Assembly: GCA_036435485.1 (NCBI GenBank)
Contig: CM071597.1
Coordinates: 7,929,881 to 7,993,880 of the forward strand
Length of the DNA stretch: 64,000 bases
Source: Saposhnikovia divaricata
Lineage: Eukaryota; Streptophyta; Magnoliopsida; Apiales; Apiaceae
Direction of reading: 5' to 3'
The translations under genes were made by a program, and so were the position numbers. The notes under the pieces were generated by a model. That model did no database searches, was not told the DNA's origin, and saw only the letters and a program-made list of their open reading frames with translations. Position 1 is the stretch's first letter, and each line of letters begins with the position of its first letter. Shown piece after piece: positions 45,081-55,137 of the stretch.

Positions 45081-45339
45081 CTCCCTCCGTTTCATAATGC
45101 TACTCCTATTCAGAATGTTGGGACTGTTCATAACAAGAGACAAATTACTAAATTACATCTAATCTATAAAACCAAATATAGTCATGAGTTATCTTGTTTG
45201 ATTCGTATTTATGAGTACTTTAATACAGTGAAGTTTTTATATTTAATACTAATACGAAATTAAAGATATTAACGATTAAAAGTGTGCGTTGGCAAACGTG
45301 TCCAAAGTAAATAGGAAAGATTTTTAGGAACGGAGAGAG
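45081..45339. mobile_element. Stowaway-type MITE
   Basis: 259 bp between TA (45079-45080, 45340-45341). Ends CTCCCTCCGTTTC and GGAACGGAGAGAG. Interior homologous, in reverse, to the MITE at 7802-8059. Confidence 0.88.
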
Positions 45340-45461
45340 TACAATTAAACATATTATCAATCAACAAGAGGAATTTTATGTTTTAATATTGTTTTATTCC
45401 CCATAGATTTTTCGATCTTTGGTTCTCTGAGCAAGAATTTGAACCATCAACTTAGTACTTA

Positions 45462-45586
45462 CTCCCTCTGTCCCATGAATTTCTTTACACTTTACTCATT
45501 TTTCCTAATTCTCTTCTTTTTCTTTATATTTTTTCTTGGTTTCCGTGCCCAACCCAAATCTAAATATTTAGGTGGGACGAAGGGAG
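45462..45586. mobile_element. Short Stowaway-type MITE
   Basis: 125 bp between TA (45460-45461, 45587-45588). Ends CTCCCTCTGTCCCA and GGGACGAAGGGAG. Too small to code. Confidence 0.85.
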
Positions 45587-46329
45587 TACATGACTATATG
45601 CACGAACACTTACATTGAATGTTGTCTAATAAGGCTTTGGTACTAAAACAAGAACTTGATATCAAAATTTGTATTATAAACAAAATAATGTTTATGCATT
45701 TTAATTTTGAAATTTTAGTGAATTTTATCATTATTTTTGGCATGTATTTAAATTCTTACTGCAATTAATATAATTATCTAAATTGTAAATAAAAAATTAT
45801 CTACGCATTTTAATTTTGAAGTTTTGGAATTTTTGGAATAAAACCGGAAAGAGCTATCATATCACCTTCTCCCCTGTTTTATATCACCCTGAAATAATAT
45901 ATATTAATTGGACCTAATCAACGAAGTTATCGACTTAATATATATTAATCGGAATGATTACATTAGTTGAATAATTAACGTGCATGATGCTTATTATTCC
46001 TTATACTAGGCAAGTGGTGCATTAAAAATGATTTTGTGGGCCAAGTTAACGCCCAGAAAGCTCTGGTTTTGGATTTAGTTCTGATATAATTACTCCCTCT
46101 CCGTTTCTATTTTCTTTTCGTGTTTGTTGAATAAGAAGGCTTTTAACATAGTGGGGAATGAATGTTGTTTTTTTATGAAGTAGTATGTATTGTATATTGT
46201 TTTTAAAGAGTAGTGGGTATTGAATATTATTTGTAACTAGTTGATAAAGCCGCGCTTCGCGGCGGCGTTACAATATTTTTAAAAAAATTCAATACATTTA
46301 CGTTATATTATAATATCAATATTAAATTT

Positions 46330-47810
46330 TAGTAATTAAATAATCTTCTCTAATGAATCAATTTCTTGTTAAATACGATTCTTTCGATTGAGCCGCTATC
46401 TCGTTAAAACTGAAATCCCAACTTTTTAACATATATTATAAATACTTATATAATATTTTTTATCTATAAAATCGAACCGTAAAAATAAAAAAAATTATGA
46501 CTTCAGTATCAAATTCTAATAGCTAATACAATCTTTTCTAGCGAGCCGTCTTCCCGTTAAAGACGTTTCGAGCCACTCTTATTTGAAACTGAAATTCTAA
46601 CTTCATTATATAAAGAGAGTAAATTCCAATTCTTATATTCTTAAACTTTCTAATATTTATGGAGTTTTAAAAGATGAAAATACATGTTATATTTTCTGTA
46701 TATTATAGATATTCTTGTATTTATTTACAGTTTCCGCATTGGAATGTCTTTCTGTTATGTTAACATATCAAAAAAAAATTAAAATACGAAGACTTTTCGT
46801 TACGGAAATAGTATTGCATTTATGGATATATTTTTGTAATGCAAGTATAATTAACTTGTATAAAAAAGTTAAAATAAAGGATTTCTAGGAAAAAAGATGT
46901 ACAGTTTTAAAAAATCGTATAAGACGTCTCCACCGTCCTCGTATTCTACTTCAAATAAAACATTTTATTTTCTGTATTAATTATATATTTAAACATCTTT
47001 TATACGGTCTTATCTAATGAACCGTTTTCTTGTTAAACACAATTTTTACTATTGATTTGCTCTCTCGTTAAGATAAAAAACCTAACTTTTACATATATTA
47101 CTTGTATGATAATGTTTATCCATAAAAATCAAATCCTAAAAATAAAATAAAATTTATAACATCATATGATATTTTAATAGCTAGTACAATCTTTTATAGT
47201 GAGCCGTCTTCATGTTAAACACATTTCGAGGCGCTCTCGTTTGTGATCGAAATTCTAACTTCATTACATATTATTGATGATACTTATCTTACACAACAAT
47301 TTTTTTTCTTGAAATCAAAACCTAAAAAATAGAGTGAATTCCAATTTATACTTTTTCTAGATTTTCTAAATTTTTTGGAGTTTTTAGAAAATGAAAACAC
47401 ATCTTATTTTCTTTTTATATTATAGATATTCATGTATTTATTTAGGATTCCTACATGAGATTGTTCTTTTACTCATTGTTCTTTTATTATGTTAATACAT
47501 TAATTCTTTTCTTTTTAAATACGATGACTTTTTTCATGACAATAGTATTGGATTGCATGAGATTGTTCTTTTACTCATTGTTCTTTTATTATGTTAATAC
47601 ATTAATTCTTTTCTTTTTAAATACGATGACTTTTTTCATGACAATAGTATTGGATTGCATGAGATTGTTCTTTTACTCATTGTTCTTTTATTATGTTAAT
47701 ACATTAATTCTTTTCTTTTTAAATACGATGACTTTTTTCATGACAATAGTATTGGATTTATGAATAAATTTTCCTAATATAAGTATAATTAAATTATATA
47801 AAAAATATAT
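46330..47810. repeat. Internal duplication within the Helitron
   Basis: About 46330-46880 and 47005-47810 are diverged direct copies. Shared landmarks include cttgttaaa and the gagccgtctt segment near 46545 and 47200, and attctaacttcatta near 46587 and 47249. The second copy carries a later 102-bp triplication. Confidence 0.8.
47453..47760. repeat. Perfect 102-bp tandem triplication
   Basis: Three copies of a 102-bp unit starting ATGAGATTGTTCTTTTACTC at 47455, 47557 and 47659, identical by eye. Because 102 is divisible by 3 it creates a 102-codon ORF of Phe/Leu-rich repeats, which I do not regard as a gene. Confidence 0.97.
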
Positions 47811-48305
47811 AATTTAGAAGATCGTACTTTCTATAAAATATTTAATTATATGTCTGCTCTATATATTTAAACACCTACTCTAGTTCTAGTAGAACTTTTA
47901 TTTATAAATTCGAACTCTTATTCTCTATAAATTCGAACTCTTATTCTACTTCCAATAGAACTTTTAATCGTATGCCTTATAAATACTTATTATACTTCCG
48001 ATATAACTTCTAATCATATGTCTTCCATATAAATTCGAACTCTTCTTCTTTATAAATTCGAACACCTATTCTACTTCAAATATGTTAATTGATATTTTTA
48101 TATTTATTAGTGTTTAAAATTCTAGAAAATTAGAAAAATCGATTGAGACGATATTAGAGCGCCACCTAAACTCCCGCTATCCTCCTTTATATATATATAT
48201 TGATGATTAGTGGGTGAAATACTGGGTATTTAATATTATTTTTAAGAAGTAGTGTGTATTAAATATTAATTTTTATGATCAAAAATAGAAACAAGAAACA
48301 TTCTT

Positions 48306-48910
48306 TTTTTTTTTTGAAAAACAAAGGTGTTAATTCAATAATAAAAAGTCATACGACATCTACACCAATGATCGAATCGATCAAACAGGAAATTGCAATC
48401 GTCTGTTCTCATGAAGAGACAGTTAAACGATATTTTAATGTATATAAAAATACAAGTACCCACTTCATGCATCCTCGTTGGATTTCTGGTACCCTTTTTA
48501 TCCTGCCCCAATGGAGCTATCGTTTGAGCTATCAACCAAAAACTGCTATCTCGTACAAACTTTCTTCACTGAATCGCGACCCCGCTTACAATCAAGAAGC
48601 GAAAAACCAAGCTCTCACAAAGGAGAGAAAAACCAAACCTCAAATCAAGCCGAAAATACAAACTTTGAATCCTTAGATCCGACAATACAAACTACTACCA
48701 AACCTTCAAACAAAAAACACACCAATCTTACCTAATAAAGGAAGATATTAAAGGAAATCAAAGCTTTAAAAAACAAGATTTATTGAAAAGAAGAAAAAAA
48801 TACAAGAAAATGAAAGGTTTTGGGGCTTTCCACCGGTGGAATCCGATGAAAGCCCCGCGGCTGTGTACGAAGTGAAGAAGAAGAAGAGGAGGAGTGAAGA
48901 CAGAGAGGGT
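48306..48910 (-). mobile_element. Poly(A)-tailed retroposon with 16-bp TSD
   Basis: 605 bp flanked by AACAAGAAACATTCTT (48290-48305 and 48911-48926). On the minus strand it ends in about 13 A residues. The minus-strand 5' part (CTTCTTCTTCTTCACTTCG, a GGGGCTTTC...GAAAGCCCC inverted pair) resembles a plant L1 5' UTR. No RT domain remains. It could be an internally deleted LINE or a retrocopied transcript. Confidence 0.8.
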
Positions 48911-49341
48911 AACAAGAAACATTCTTAAAAGAAAAGTAGGAAAAAAAAATATGGAACGAATGGAGTAGTGTTATAGAATCTATGTCACTAGCGAGGTGCG
49001 TTAAAATATGTTCAAACTACCAACAATTTGAAAGCTAAACATCATTATTCAAGAGAAATGATCCTTTATATCACATTTTAAGAATAAAATGTCCTAAATA
49101 TCACATCTGAATACAATTGTCCTCTGTCTCACTTTAAAACGAATAGAAAACGCAGTTTTATCATACAGAGGAAGTAGTTAGAAAGCAAGGCATGTGAAAA
49201 TGGTACTGCGACACGTAGGTGGGGTCCACATGTTAGGAAAGCTGTTGTTGGGTGAACGTAACGCAATCATCACATGCGTTAGTAAGAAAACGCATGAACA
49301 ATATGCATTTCTTTTCTTTCTATTGTAAAAACACGAATATA

Positions 49342-49662
49342 CTCCCTCCGTCCCATAAAGTTTGAGCTGGTTTAACTTTCACGGAGATTAAGAAATTTAC
49401 AATTGACTTGTTAAAAAATGAGTAAAGTTAGATGAAAAGTGGGTAAGTGATGGGATCTATGAATATTTAAAAATAGATTTGAGATAGTGGGAATAAAGTA
49501 GTGGGTGTAATAGTGTTTATAGTATTTGTTTAATAAAAAAGGGATAAAGTTAGTGGGTGTAATAGTGTAAAGTAGTGTTAAAAAATAGTAAGTATAGTAG
49601 GTTCATTAATTTTGGGACGTCCCAAAAAGGAAAGTGTGTCAATCTTTTTGGGACGGAGGGAG
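49342..49662. mobile_element. Stowaway-type MITE
   Basis: 321 bp between TA (49340-49341, 49663-49664). Ends CTCCCTCCGTCCCATAAAG and TTTTGGGACGGAGGGAG. Internal partial duplication of gtgggtgtaatagtgt at about 49501 and 49552. Confidence 0.88.
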
Positions 49663-49664
49663 TA

Positions 49665-50905
49665 AAAAATACGTTACCTCGGAAAACGTAAACGTTAACA
49701 GAAAATGTGTTTCTATGAAAACGCAACTGAAAGATGCGTTTCATTCTGATATAAAACGCCATTGTTCAAATTGTAATATTTTGAATCATTTTAACTAAAC
49801 TTATGATAGAAACGGTCAATACCCATTATTCAATTATTGAACTAAGAAATTACTAATCACCCTAATAATTAACCTATGAATATTGAAATGATAAGACAAA
49901 AATGTTAGGTGCAATTTTTATATTTTAAGTTTTTTTGAATGGGTTGGCGCAATCCCATCTCGAATAACGTCGTCATACAACATGTCCTGATCCCTAACGA
50001 AAACAAAATGCAGTTTATCTATGTTTTTTATTTATTGTATGTATGAACTTGCTAGTATGTCACTATGTTGTAAACATTACGATTGCAATACAAAATAATC
50101 CCATTCGAGATTTCGAGTTCTCTCTCACCTGAAACAATGAGTTGTTCAGCACCAGAGCACTTTAGGCTACAATGAGTTGCTAGTATGATAATTCTACTGA
50201 TCGGAGAAAATTTAATTAAATTGATAATTAATTTATTATAAAAAATTATGTTATTTATAAAAAAATTGCTTAAAGTTCATTTTATATATTATTTATTTAA
50301 GTTTATTTAAGAAAATAGAGAATAAAAATTAAATGATTCTGATATATACGTAAAAATGTACACGATTATGATAAATACGTTATTTTTGAACTAAATAGAG
50401 TTATAATAAAAAATTAAAATTATAATAATATTTAACAATTTTATTATTTTATTAAAAAATAATATATATTCCTAGGAGAAATAGGAATCATAGGGGTGAA
50501 ACCAAATTTTGGTACTGAAGTACCATTTAAAATGAATTCCGTTTGTTATAGATAAGCATGTCATCCTAGATCAATGTATGTATTCATAGTCTTTTTTTGT
50601 TTAATTGTAATAAAAGAATTATAATTGTAATAGGATTTTTTAATTTATTTTATAAAAAACAACAAAGAATTCTAAGGAAAATAGGATTCTAGGGGTGAAA
50701 TGGTGCGAACCAAATTTGATACAAATTAAAAAGAGATTTTGCTTATTAATAAAAGTTATGGATATAGATTTTATTTATTATTTATTTAAGAATATTTTAA
50801 GACAATACATGGTTCTGGTTCTAATAATTCAGTAATATTTTTCAAACAAATTTTTTAGAAAATAATATGAATTTTAGGGGAAGTAGGTAGGTGAAACCAA
50901 AATAA
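49665..50905. other. AT-rich intergenic DNA with recurring 110-bp motif
   Basis: Holds a piece matching 44826-44970 (at 49836-49965) and copies of a motif with ATAGGATT-TTAGGGGTGAAACC, then ACCAAATTT, then TTGCTTATTAATAAA-GTTAT, at about 50468-50560, 50667-50775 and 50872-50905. No gene. Confidence 0.55.
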
Positions 50906-50910
50906 GGTGG

Positions 50911-51532
50911 TGATATGGGCTAAAAGTAAGCCCTAAAGACACATTTAATATGACATTAATTAGACCCGGAATGGTCCAAACGTGGGGCCCACCAGATGGG
51001 CCCAAACCCTATTTATAATATTAATTTTGTAATTAATATCAAGGGTAATAACCAGCTCAGTAAATAAGAGTCAAACAAGGATATTACTCTTGCCTGACTT
51101 AGCCTCCAAGATACATATTTCAACATGGAAACTAATTCCTATAAGGAAGAGATCTAGAACCTTCCTCAAGGAAGACTTGTCCACCAAGTCTCTGACTCCT
51201 ACCATAATTCTAGGGCTTCTCAGCCTATATAAAGGGTCTAACCCCTCATCTCAGGACTACGTTTTTGGACACAGCTCCATACGTTACCCACCACGTTTTG
51301 GCTTAATCCTCGAATAAGGACATACAAGCCACTGCGTCCTAGGTGAGCTCTCGCCGCCATAGCCTCGAGGGCACTATCACCTAGAACTACGTTGGCTTGA
51401 TTCTTAATACGAGATACGTAGGCACTCTGTGAGGACCGATTAAGTCTCGAACGCAGAAACAGCCATTAAAGCTCGAAGCTCAACCACCCTAGCATTAATT
51501 ACAAATCGTAACCTAGTTTTTATTCCACAACA
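50911..51532 (+). repeat. 5' LTR of the Tat element
   Basis: 622 bp. TATATAAA at 51226-51233 is the likely TATA box. ORF 51090-51317 and its 3'-LTR twin are chance. No standard primer site is obvious after 51532 (tttggctcaac), so that junction may be rearranged. Confidence 0.93.
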
Positions 51533-51589
51533 TTTGGCTCAACATTTGCAGGTAAGCGGCTGTACCATCTTTGAGCCATACCCGACAGG

Positions 51590-52504
51590 GTTTGAGGGAA
51601 CGCCCGTTCCATCAAACTCGATTGGCTCTTTCAAGGAGTTAAGCGCTGCCTTTTTGAGTCAATTCATCAGCGGAAGAGTTCATGAGAAAAGTTCTGCATC
51701 CCTCATGTATGTGGTACAGGGGAAGAATGAGAATCTGAGAGATTATCTCAAGAGGTTCACCAAGGAGACGTTGAACATCACCGACTTAGAGAACAAGGTG
51801 GCCATGGTAGCCCTGGAACATGGCACTACCGACCTTTACTTTAAAAGGTCGTTGGCAAAGCATCCACCTGAGAATATGGCTGAACTCCAACGGAGGGCTG
51901 ATAATTATATCAAGGCCGAGGATAGTACCAAAAAGGATGTCGTGATAAACAATGGCAAGGGTAACAATGATACAAAGAAGCGAAAGCAAGACCATGAGTA
52001 TGATGACCACGAGAATGATGCTAGGGACAAGTATCCCCGAACTAGCGAGGACTCCGACTATGCCCCTAAGAAGAACCAAGGACGGAGGTTCACTGAGTAT
52101 GCAAGGTTGAATATTTCTAGAAGTCGAATCTTGTTTGACATTGAAAAGGATAAGGATTTCCGATGGTCGAAGCCACTCAGGGGTGATCCCTCGAAGAGAA
52201 ACAAGAATCAGTATTGCAGATTCCACAGAGATGTGGGGCATGACACTGATGATTGCAAGCAACTCAAGATGAGATCGAGTTTTTAATCTGTAGAGGGAAA
52301 TTGAGCCACTTCACTAAGGGTAAAGATCGTGTTAATCAAATTAGAGATTATAATAGAAGGGATGACGTTCACGATCGCAACCCACAACCCCGAGGGCCAG
52401 TAATCAACATGATCTCAGGTGGCCCGACTGCGGCCGGCACAACAAGGAATTCTCGGAAGGCTTATGCCAGAGAAGTGATACACATCGTGGGAGAGGCCCC
52501 GTGA
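51590..52504 (+). pseudogene. Tat gag, 5'-truncated and frameshifted
   Basis: The frame 51534-52286 carries the Gag core from about SNSIGSFKELSAAFLSQFIS through GKNENLRDYLKRFTKETLNI to a Cys/His knuckle (YCRFHRDVGHDTDDC). The N-terminal half of gag is missing. Near 52266 the frame shifts by one base, and the rest continues at 52253-52504 (EFLICRGKLSHF). It then stops at the solo-LTR insertion. Confidence 0.88.
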
Positions 52505-53557
52505 AAGGCAGAGTGTGTAAACTTGTAACACTATAACTAATGTAACTCAAACTAAAGGAAAAGATACTTAACCAGAAGACAATCAAGAACAAGAAGTCAC
52601 AAGAAATCAACACTAAATGAAGACAAGGTAATTGATACAATTCAACATGTTAACTATGATCAATCCAAGAAGAAATCATTGAGAGAAGTTAAAGTCAAAG
52701 TTGTTCATGCCTCAGTGATTTGAAAAGCCAAGAATCAAGATCATAACTATCAGTATCAATAAGACCAATTGATTTCAAGTGAACAAGAAGGAAAGCAAAT
52801 ATTGGAAAGCCACATTACTAATTGGATATGGTAACCTATTCAAGAAGCAAAAACCCTATCAAGACTAGTCACTTATGAACCAGACCGTTGCATCAAGTGT
52901 CAGGACATTGATAGCAAGTTTATGTCAGTAATAAAGATCCATATTCAAGAGCTTAGTGAAGAACAAAGAAGACATGAAGATATCACAAGTTCAAGATGTG
53001 CATTGAAGTTTCAAGTTGAAGACCAGAATATTTTCTAAGTACTAAATATTCTAGATGACCAAGTAGAAGTTTCTAAGTAGAAGTTCTACTTAGAAATTCG
53101 AGATGGCTAAGTAGAAATTCTCAAGTAGAAGTTCTACTTAGAGTGCAGCTTCAACATGACACATGGCATCTTCTGATTGGCAGATTTCCAAGCTTTCAAG
53201 ATAAGGCAAGATTTATGTGGACATCATTGGGCCACGTATATCTTAGTCTTTGAAGTCTACAGGACATAGATTACATGTAGTATAAATAGAAGTACTTGTG
53301 TAATGTTTTTAGTTAGTGAGCAATTCTTGAGAAAAACACAAGAGAAAAAGAGAGAGTGCATTCACAGAGCTTAGTATCATTCACTTCTCTCTGAACTTCT
53401 GTTATACTTTGTAATGAATGTTGTAGCAACCATTTCAAGTTATATATAAGACATATATTCCTTGAATCTGTGTGTTCATTTATTGCATCGTATTTATTGC
53501 TTCTCATTTTTGAAAAGTTGTATTCACCCCCCCTCTACAACACATTTGGACCTAACA
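52502..53557 (+). mobile_element. Solo LTR of a Ty1/copia element (1056 bp)
   Basis: Begins TGAAAGGCAGAGTGTG, ends TTTGGACCTAACA, and is flanked by CCCCG (52497-52501, 53558-53562). The end TTGTATTCACCCCCCCTCTA followed by ACCTAACA is typical of SIRE/Angela-type copia LTRs. TATAAATA lies at about 53281. No internal domain remains. It interrupts the Tat gag-protease frame. Confidence 0.9.
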
Positions 53558-54258
53558 CCCCGAAGCAGGCTAGGACTGAAATCGCAATTGGTTTTGACGA
53601 TTCTGATCTTGAAGGGGTGAAGTTCCCCCATGACGACCCGTTGGTCATAACTCCTGTAATTGGAAACTCAGAAGTGAAGCGAGTCTTGATAGATTATGGA
53701 GCTTCCGTTGACGTTCTATTTCATGATGCATTTGTGAATATGGGTTACAATGATTCTCAGTTGACCCCCAATAACATGCCTATATATGGATTTAATGGAG
53801 TAGGATCTAAAGTTGAAGGGACTATTCAATTGCCCGTGACTATTGGACAGGAGCCCAAGAAGGCCACTCAGATGTTGAACTTCCTGGTAATCAAGGCGGT
53901 TTCAACGTACAACGCTATCCTCGGAAGGACTGGACTACATGCATTCAAGGCTGTTGCCTCAACTTATCATATGAAGATCAAGTTCCCAACCCGGAATGGT
54001 GTTGGAGAACATAAAGGTGATCAAAAGATGGCACGAAGCTGTTATGTAGCCTCGTTAAGGCCTGATGGAATCGGGGGGCAGGTCCTTCCGATTGAAGACA
54101 TGGATGTCCGTAGAGGTAAGGAATACCAAGAAGTCGGGGGGCAGGAGGTAATACCCCGAGCAGGAAGTGAACTTCAGAATAATAAGGAGGAGACCAAAAG
54201 GAGTGGAGGTTGCTCTATTTTGATGGAGCATCTAAAACAAAATCTGGTGCAGACGTAG
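53558..54258 (+). pseudogene. Tat protease fused to a partial aRNH segment
   Basis: Protease-like frame: TEIAIGFDDSDLEGVKFPHD, then a VLIDYGASVDVLF active-site region where DT/SG is replaced by DYG, then YNAILGRTGLHAFKAVASTYH. From about 54125 the sequence duplicates the linker and start of the aRNH domain at 56545-56716 (LYFDGASK-type block in a shifted frame). The canonical order would go from protease to RT, so this is a rearrangement. Confidence 0.82.
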
Positions 54259-54289
54259 TCTTGCAAAGCCCCGATGGGCTCAAGTTATC

Positions 54290-55137
54290 CTAGTAGGACT
54301 TAGCTTCATATTTATCTAGTAGAAGTAGAAATAAGGTTCATTGAAACCATTGCAGAGCATGTTGCTCCGAGTAGGATAGTAGTACTCTATGTAAGGGTTG
54401 AACCCATTTCAAGTTATTAATGCAAGTTTGATTTCCATTCATTGACTGTGTGATTTTATTTATGTGCCAAACACTCGATGAGTGCAAGTCAAGGATGACC
54501 GAGTACTGAAAATAAAAAAAATACGCGAATGGAAAACAAACAAATGCATTAATAAGGATCCCGAAGAGTCAAGAGTTAGGTTACAACGCGACCAAGTAAG
54601 AGTTTAAGTCTGTGAAGGACCCTGGATAAAAGACAAGAAGATAAAAGCCACATGCAATAATCAAAGCCATGAAAGGCCGAGGATGTGAAGGACTAGCTAC
54701 TCTTCAATACTTATTAGTACCTGGGTTAAGGATCCAAGGATGAAGGTCAATAGATAACCTTAAGCAAGGATTAAGAAGATCAAGCAAGCTCTCGTCTCAG
54801 AAGTTTAAAAGGCAAGAAACCAACGGGATTGCATTTATCGAAATCTAAATCGAGGAATCAACCCCGAATCCTAGGTTGAAGAACAGAAGTTGTTAGCCAT
54901 GAAGGCCAAGATCAGCCATAAAGGCCAAGGTTAGTTATGAAGGCCAAGCTCGAGGGGGTCATGGACTTTCAAGACCTCGTTGGGCTAACCGGAAACCCCT
55001 TGGCCTTGGACCAGCAGCTCTGATAGATATTTCGGTGATTTAAACACCCTTGAGATTGAAAACCCTTGATTTCAAACTTTGGCGACTAAGACAAACATTG
55101 AAGCCATGACGGCCAAGCGAGCTGAGAAGTTACTTAT
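54290..55137 (+). other. Non-coding spacer inside the Tat element
   Basis: Low-complexity coding-strand repeats such as GAAGGCCAAG (54900-54950) and caaggatgaccgag. It resembles the untranslated 3' zone of Tat elements, which suggests a recombinant join between protease and RT. No domain. Confidence 0.5.

Larger units (their letters stand above)
46237..48206 (-). mobile_element. Non-autonomous Helitron (minus strand)
   Basis: Read on the minus strand, the 3' end is a hairpin GCCGCG-AAG-CGCGGC (46249-46263), then 8 bases, then CTAG, followed by T. The 5' end is ATC ATCAATATATATATAT (TC at 48205-48206, or three bases inward). A GC-rich hairpin 8-12 bases before CTRR, TC at the 5' end, insertion between A and T, and no TIR or target duplication are the Helitron rules. 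No Rep/helicase is encoded. Confidence 0.75.
46093..48965. mobile_element. Stowaway MITE split by a Helitron and a retroposon
   Basis: Left end CTCCCTCTCCGTTTCTATTT after TA (46091-46092); right end AAATATGGAACGAATGGAG before TA (48966-48967). The ends are near reverse complements over about 40 bp. Without the two nested insertions the MITE would be only about 0.3 kb. Confidence 0.75.

Noticed and set aside
47455..47763. 102-codon Phe/Leu-rich ORF that looks like a membrane protein
   Set aside because: It exists only because a 102-bp T-rich unit is repeated three times in frame inside a Helitron.
51090..51317. 75-codon ORF, repeated almost identically at 60031-60258
   Set aside because: It lies in both LTRs of the Tat element, so it recurs because the LTR recurs; no domain.
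51786..52262. 158-codon minus-strand ORF
   Set aside because: It is the antisense shadow of the Tat gag frame.
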